This document shows positions 60,063 through 64,000 of a DNA stretch of 64,000 nucleotides, one piece after another. Source of the stretch: Ophiura sarsii (taxonomy: Eukaryota > Echinodermata > Ophiuroidea > Amphilepidida > Ophiuridae); the NCBI GenBank assembly GCA_035610835.1, contig CM069452.1:26355121-26419120 (forward strand), read 5' to 3'. A model generated the notes under the pieces. That model was not told where the DNA came from. It worked only from the letters and a program-made list of their open reading frames with translations, and searched no databases. Both the position numbers and the translations under genes were made by a program. The stretch's first letter is position 1. The number at the start of each line of letters is the position of its first letter.

Positions 60063-60495
60063 ATGGCCTAGAAAAGCTCTCCTTGCTATGAATATTTACA
60101 TTTATTTGTAATAAAATTCGACTTGGTTCAGAGACACAAACAACGAGAGACACTAATAAAAAGCCCAACATACATTATATTAACTAACTCACTAACTTTA
60201 ATCACACAAACTTAAAATTGTTGGCAATCTCTCTCCCCTCCCCCACCGGGTACGCTGATCAAGCAGGCACAGTCAAATAGATAAACACTCAGACACTATA
60301 CGTGTGTGCAGGATGGTGTCGACCCGGGGCTAACCATTGCTATGGTATCATCAGGATGCGAGCGGAGCGATCGGCCTGATTTGCGGCGTGTGGTTTTAGG
60401 CCCGCTTATGGGGCGTCCGGATCTCAAGTGTTTGCCCAGGGCAAAAGTAAAATTACCCCAGACTCCGCGTGCTCATCATAAAATCCATGATACAA
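60063..60495. other. Repeat remnant and unrecognised DNA
   Basis: 60115-60175 matches 1310-1370 (shared 'gagagacactaataaaa'). The rest includes 'gtttgcccagggcaaa', also seen near 33042-33056. No gene. Confidence 0.35.
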
Positions 60496-60998
60496 CACAC
60501 TAAAAAATCTTAAAAATACGGGGTCAAAATTCAACCACAAAAGGGTCGTTTTTAACCCCGTTTACTGAGTCAACTATGCACCGACTAAAAAAGGGTCAAA
60601 TTTGACCCCGGTGATCTAGTGAAAAATTTCACCCAAATTGTGGTTAAAAATGACTATCCTTGGGGTCAAATGACTATATTTCTCTTTTTCTCTCTGACTA
60701 TATTAGGGTCAAAAAATGACCATATTCAGGGGTCATTTTGATAACGGTATATCCCGATTAGCAAATGACCCCGGAACGTGGTTGAAAATGACTATATTTA
60801 GGGTCATATATATTTAGGGTCATTAATGACTAGGGTCATTCATGACTATATTTAGGGTCATTTAAATATGACCCTTTTAGGGGTCATTTCAATATGATGC
60901 CAAATGACCCCGACAGTGGTTGATTTAACCACGAATAGGGTTAAATAAAACTGACCCCGTAAGAGGGTCAATATTTTGACCCCGTCGTTTTTAGTGTG
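60496..60998. mobile_element. MITE with GGGTCA minisatellite interior
   Basis: CACACTAAAAA at 60496 and its inverse ending at 60998. The first part of each end continues into CGGGGTCAAAAT. The interior is almost entirely GGGTCA / TGACCC repeats in both orientations ('tatatttagggtcattt'). Confidence 0.7.
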
Positions 60999-62640
60999 AA
61001 TGATCAATTATGTAACCGAAGTTTTGTCCATTAAAGGGCGACCAACACTAAATCACTCCTCGTTTTGTGTAATGGTAGTAAAGTTCCGGCAAATACAAAA
61101 ACGATTTGGTGATTAATTGGGGTTCTTTGGGAATTATTTGGCGCGAGGGTAGCATTTTGATAATCTCTTGTACTTTGATATTGCAAAATATTATTGTTAC
61201 TAAGGTCTAATATTATTTCAAAATTGAAACGTTCTTAACCCATACCCCTGAAATTCGGCAATTTTGGGCCTTCCGCATTTGTATCTAACGTTTAATATAG
61301 GATGAGCACGTCATTGCGTTAACAGTTTCATTGTTCATTGAGTTCTTAAAAAATAGTATATATAAACTTTTAACATAATTTGAAACATAAATAGTCAACA
61401 TCTCATGATGAATGAAAGAGATTTTAAAAACCTCTGAAATTCTGCCAAATGGCCTTAAAATGCTCAAAATTCGAACATTAGAAATTGAGTATCGATGCTT
61501 TAAGTAACATAACTTTAGTTAGAGGTAGTATAAATTAGATTAACTAAATTGACAGTTTTTCTTGATATTACTTGGTGTTTACAAATATGACAAAAAAAAA
61601 TTAACAAATCTTTTTATTGCGTGTTATAAGGGCGCACAACACTAAATCACTCCTCGTTTTGTGTAATGTTACTAAGCGGATTATCGCGCTCTCTTCAAAG
61701 CGTTCGCATTAGCGGTATTAGATCGGGGTTCGAGTCCCGCCTCGCTGAATTTCTGTAATATTTATATTTTCAGCACAGATTTTGTGGTGTTTTTTTGTAT
61801 TTGGTAATTGATTGATGCATCAAAAAATTGATTAGATGATTAGATTGACCGTATCAATTTGATTCTAGATTTTATAGCATGTCCTCCGTTCTAATAATGT
61901 TAATGAGCTTATTTTAAGAGTGTAGCATTTTACACTTTGGTGGTTTTGTTTGAGCTAACTGCTAGTCGCGAAACAATGAACACGTATGTGACCTAATAAC
62001 CGTGGTATTCATTCAAAAATAAATAACATGAATGCGACGGAAATAAAACGTTGAATGGAAATGATGAATGGAGGAAATGGTGCACCTGTGTAACCTACAT
62101 TTAAGTCTTACAAAAAAGAAGAAGTTTAAACTTGTTTACATTTTATCGGTGGTTAATGGCGGATAAGTAGGCCCTATTAATGCATTGTATACGCACACCC
62201 ACTTCATCAAATGTCACGAATGTCGGATAAACAATTTTGATTTTATGAATATCAGAATATTCTTTATTTTGGATTCAATACCTTTAACCGGGACCTTTAA
62301 ATTTGACCGAAATTTGATCTACATAAGTACATGGTGACATTAAGTTTGCATACTTAATGTCAGTTGTAATTACATCAAATAATTTTAACTAGGCCGTAAT
62401 ATCAATATTCAGCAATATGCATACACGGCTGCTAAAATGAGAATAATATTCATTGTTGTCTGAAATATGTATAATTTAAAAAGAGAGAATAAAGAATTGA
62501 AAAGCAGCCTAAGCCCGTAAATCTGGGTACCGGCCGAAACGTCTTGATTACATCATCAAACCGCCCTTTTTAAGCTGAGCGCTCAAGCTCGCCGCTTCAT
62601 TTGCATTCCGGAATTCGTACGACCAACATCTATAATACTA
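60999..62640. other. AT-rich stretch with a 39-bp direct repeat
   Basis: 61036-61074 and 61630-61668 share 'aacactaaatcactcctcgttttgtgtaatg', about 594 bp apart, which could bound an element. 62530-62555 has 'ccggccgaaacgtcttgatta'. No genes. Confidence 0.45.
61675..61747 (+). ncRNA. tRNA-like sequence
   Basis: CGGGGTTCGAGTCCCG at about 61724-61739 is a perfect T-arm with box B. AGCG at 61675 pairs with CGCT near the 3' end. The D-arm and anticodon arm are irregular, so a pseudo-tRNA or SINE head is likelier than a gene. Confidence 0.4.
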
Positions 62641-62700
62641 ATTATAAATATTTTAAACAGGTTCGCCGTCGGGGTAGAAAAGAGACAATAATGGGAAAAC

Positions 62701-62778
62701 GATCTCGCCCGGGAATCGAACCCAGGATCTGTTGATTGCTTGTCAACTGCCTTGTCCATTGGGCCACAAGACCTCGCA
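62701..62778 (-). ncRNA. tRNA-like sequence (Arg-type framework)
   Basis: The minus strand reads GAGGTCTTGTGGCCCAATGG, then ACAAGGC (D-arm), an anticodon arm GTTGA..TCAAC with a 7-base loop lacking T33, and CTGGGTTCGATTCCCGG (T-arm). The acceptor pairs only with wobbles. It belongs to a repeat with the flank 'ggttcgccgtcggggtag'. Confidence 0.5.
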
Positions 62779-62882
62779 TGGTAAAGCATCTGAAATTCAG
62801 AACCCAGGATCTGTTGATTGCTTGTCAACTGCCTTGTCCATTGGGCCACAAGACCTCGCATGGTAAAGCATCTGAAATTCAA
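62719..62882. repeat. 82-bp tandem duplication of the tRNA-like region
   Basis: 62719-62800 and 62801-62882 are almost identical, so the 5' two thirds of the tRNA-like sequence and its flank are present twice in tandem. Confidence 0.9.
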
Positions 62883-62989
62883 ACCTAAGCGATCTCGTTT
62901 CCCAGTCTCCTGCCACAAGTATTACCCGGAGTAGCTCGGGCCTATACAAGTGTAAATCAAGTGCCGTCCTCCCTGTAGAGGGAAAATAC

Positions 62990-63224
62990 ATAGAAATAAT
63001 AGGCATATACGACGGGTATTAAACAAATTATAAATATTTTAAACAGGTTCGCCGTCGGGGTAGAAAAGAGACAATAATGGGAAAACGATCTCGCCCGGGA
63101 ATCGAACCCAGGATCCCGGGCGAGATCGTTTTCCCATTATTGTCTCTTTTCTACCCCGACGGCGAACCTGTTTAAAATATTTATAATTTGTTTAATACCC
63201 GTCGTATATGCCTATTATTTCTAT
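62990..63224. repeat. Perfect 110-bp inverted repeat with 15-base loop
   Basis: 62990-63099 and 63115-63224 are exact reverse complements by eye. The loop (63100-63114) is the box B part 'aatcgaacccaggat'. The inner arm sequence also occurs once more at about 62640-62717. Confidence 0.9.
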
Positions 63225-63232
63225 CTATAATA

Positions 63233-63493
63233 CTCTTTAAATGTAAAAGAGCTAAACCTCACTATTGTGAGAGCTCTAGGAAGAACGGCTCTTCTAAGAA
63301 GTGAAATTCACTCTTTTCAGAGTGATTTTTCACTCTTTTTAAGAGTGATTTCCACTCTTTTCAGAGTGATTTTAACTCTTTTAGAGTGAAAATCGCTCTT
63401 TTAAGAGTGAACTTCACTCCAAAAAAAAAGAAAAGAGCTGTCCCGCCTAGAGCTCTCGAAAGAGTGAGTTTTAGCTCTTTTACATTTAGAGAG
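63233..63493. mobile_element. MITE with AGAGTGA minisatellite interior
   Basis: The left end CTCTTTAAATGTAAAAGAGC and the inverse of the right end CTCTCTAAATGTAAAAGAGC give inverted repeats of about 31 bp. The interior is AAGAGTGA / TCACTCTT repeats in both orientations with AAAA spacers. Confidence 0.8.
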
Positions 63494-63510
63494 TTGCAAC
63501 ATTCCTGCTG

Positions 63511-63850
63511 AGAGTCCGTTTCGCGAACGGTTATCAGGCTGCATACGGCCATTCGCAGCCCGTCGCTAAGATGATCGACGTTCACCACCGTCCATCACCG
63601 CCCTGCGAATGGGCGCGAAACGGGCGCGAAACGGGTGCGAAACGGGTGCGAACGGGTGCGCCGTCCTTATACCATCTTCATACCGGGCTCTTATCGTTCG
63701 CCGCCTCTACTCACCCGCCAGGAGTTTTGAGCATGTTCAAAACTCCGGTGGCCGGCAAAGTTCCCTGAACGTGTTCAACGGACGGGAAACGGCCCACCGT
63801 GTGTGCCGCCGTCCGCACCCATTTTTCACACGGTAAGGGGCCGCCCAGCT
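63511..63850. repeat. GC-rich block with 11-bp tandem repeat
   Basis: GGGCGCGAAAC-type 11-mers repeat about four to five times at 63608-63657. A 10-bp stem GGAGTTTTGA lies at 63721-63746. Overlapping short ORFs have no family motif. The block looks like part of a repeat and continues toward GCGC-like text at about 63920. Confidence 0.5.
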
Positions 63851-64000
63851 TACACGGATACATGTGATTCCCCCATTAATCATGGCAAAATAGTGCAAAT
63901 GCCAAACAGCCAAAAATAAATTCGCACGATATGCGCGCATTTGTTCCCCCTCAATATGAAAAACCTAGACACATTATATGTACACGCATAGTACTAGACA

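Noticed and set aside
62530..62560. Hammerhead ribozyme near 'ggccgaaacgtc'
   Set aside because: The GAAAC part is present but no CTGATGA core lies at the right distance; pairing of helices could not be made.
62701..62778. Functional tRNA gene
   Set aside because: Good box A and box B, but T33 is missing, the acceptor stem is mostly wobble or mismatched, and the sequence is tandemly duplicated with repeat flanks; called tRNA-like only.

Overview
This is a eukaryotic nuclear window: AT-rich, spliced genes with long introns, and dominated by transposable elements and satellite DNA. The repeat types (Penelope-like and LINE remnants, many TA- and TTAA-flanked MITEs, a LINE 3' tail of the AAAGCATTTATATAGCGCC type) and the RDH8-like dehydrogenase family suggest a marine invertebrate, plausibly a deuterostome such as an echinoderm. 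That assignment is an inference, not a proof.

The only convincing host genes are three tandem copies, all on the minus strand, of a four-exon short-chain dehydrogenase/reductase (retinol dehydrogenase 8 / 17beta-HSD1-like). Copy A shows only exon 1 (1593-1857); the rest lies off the left edge. Copy B (28330 down to 21045) has all four exons with matching splice phases, but exon 1 is split by a 1,977-bp DNA transposon. Copy C (40158 down to 34460) has intact exons 2-4 and no recognisable exon 1 before the window ends. Copies B and C lie in a segmental duplication (about 17.6-25.7 kb versus 31.1-45.0 kb). Aligning the two by eye gives filled and empty sites for many insertions.

Layout: 1-1.5 kb, ends of a repeat family carrying CpG-rich GCGCGTAGCGCGC motifs; 1.6-1.9 kb, SDR-A exon 1; 1.9-12.6 kb, MITEs and two halves of one DDE-type transposase family, in opposite orientation, each abutting the GCGC repeat; 12.6-15.6 kb, a Penelope-like RT remnant joined to a LINE reverse transcriptase; 17.6-18.4 kb, a young Penelope-like insertion with a perfect 212-bp inverted repeat; 18.4-28.4 kb, SDR-B and its transposons; 28.6-31.8 kb, microsatellite, second LINE RT, foldback elements; 31.8-45 kb, SDR-C with a 3.7-kb extra block in intron 3 and several insertions; 46.3-59.0 kb, a 12.6-kb palindromic satellite of about 91-bp monomers; 59-64 kb, GC-rich blocks, tRNA-derived repeats, a perfect 110-bp inverted repeat and MITEs.

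The most unusual structure is the satellite. Two monomer classes are arranged as a mirror image (outer class, inner class, about 100 bp of unique spacer, inner class inverted, outer class inverted). The outer flanks also carry an inverted repeat, so the whole locus looks like one giant inverted unit. All coordinates, alignments and phases were worked out by eye; no database search was possible.
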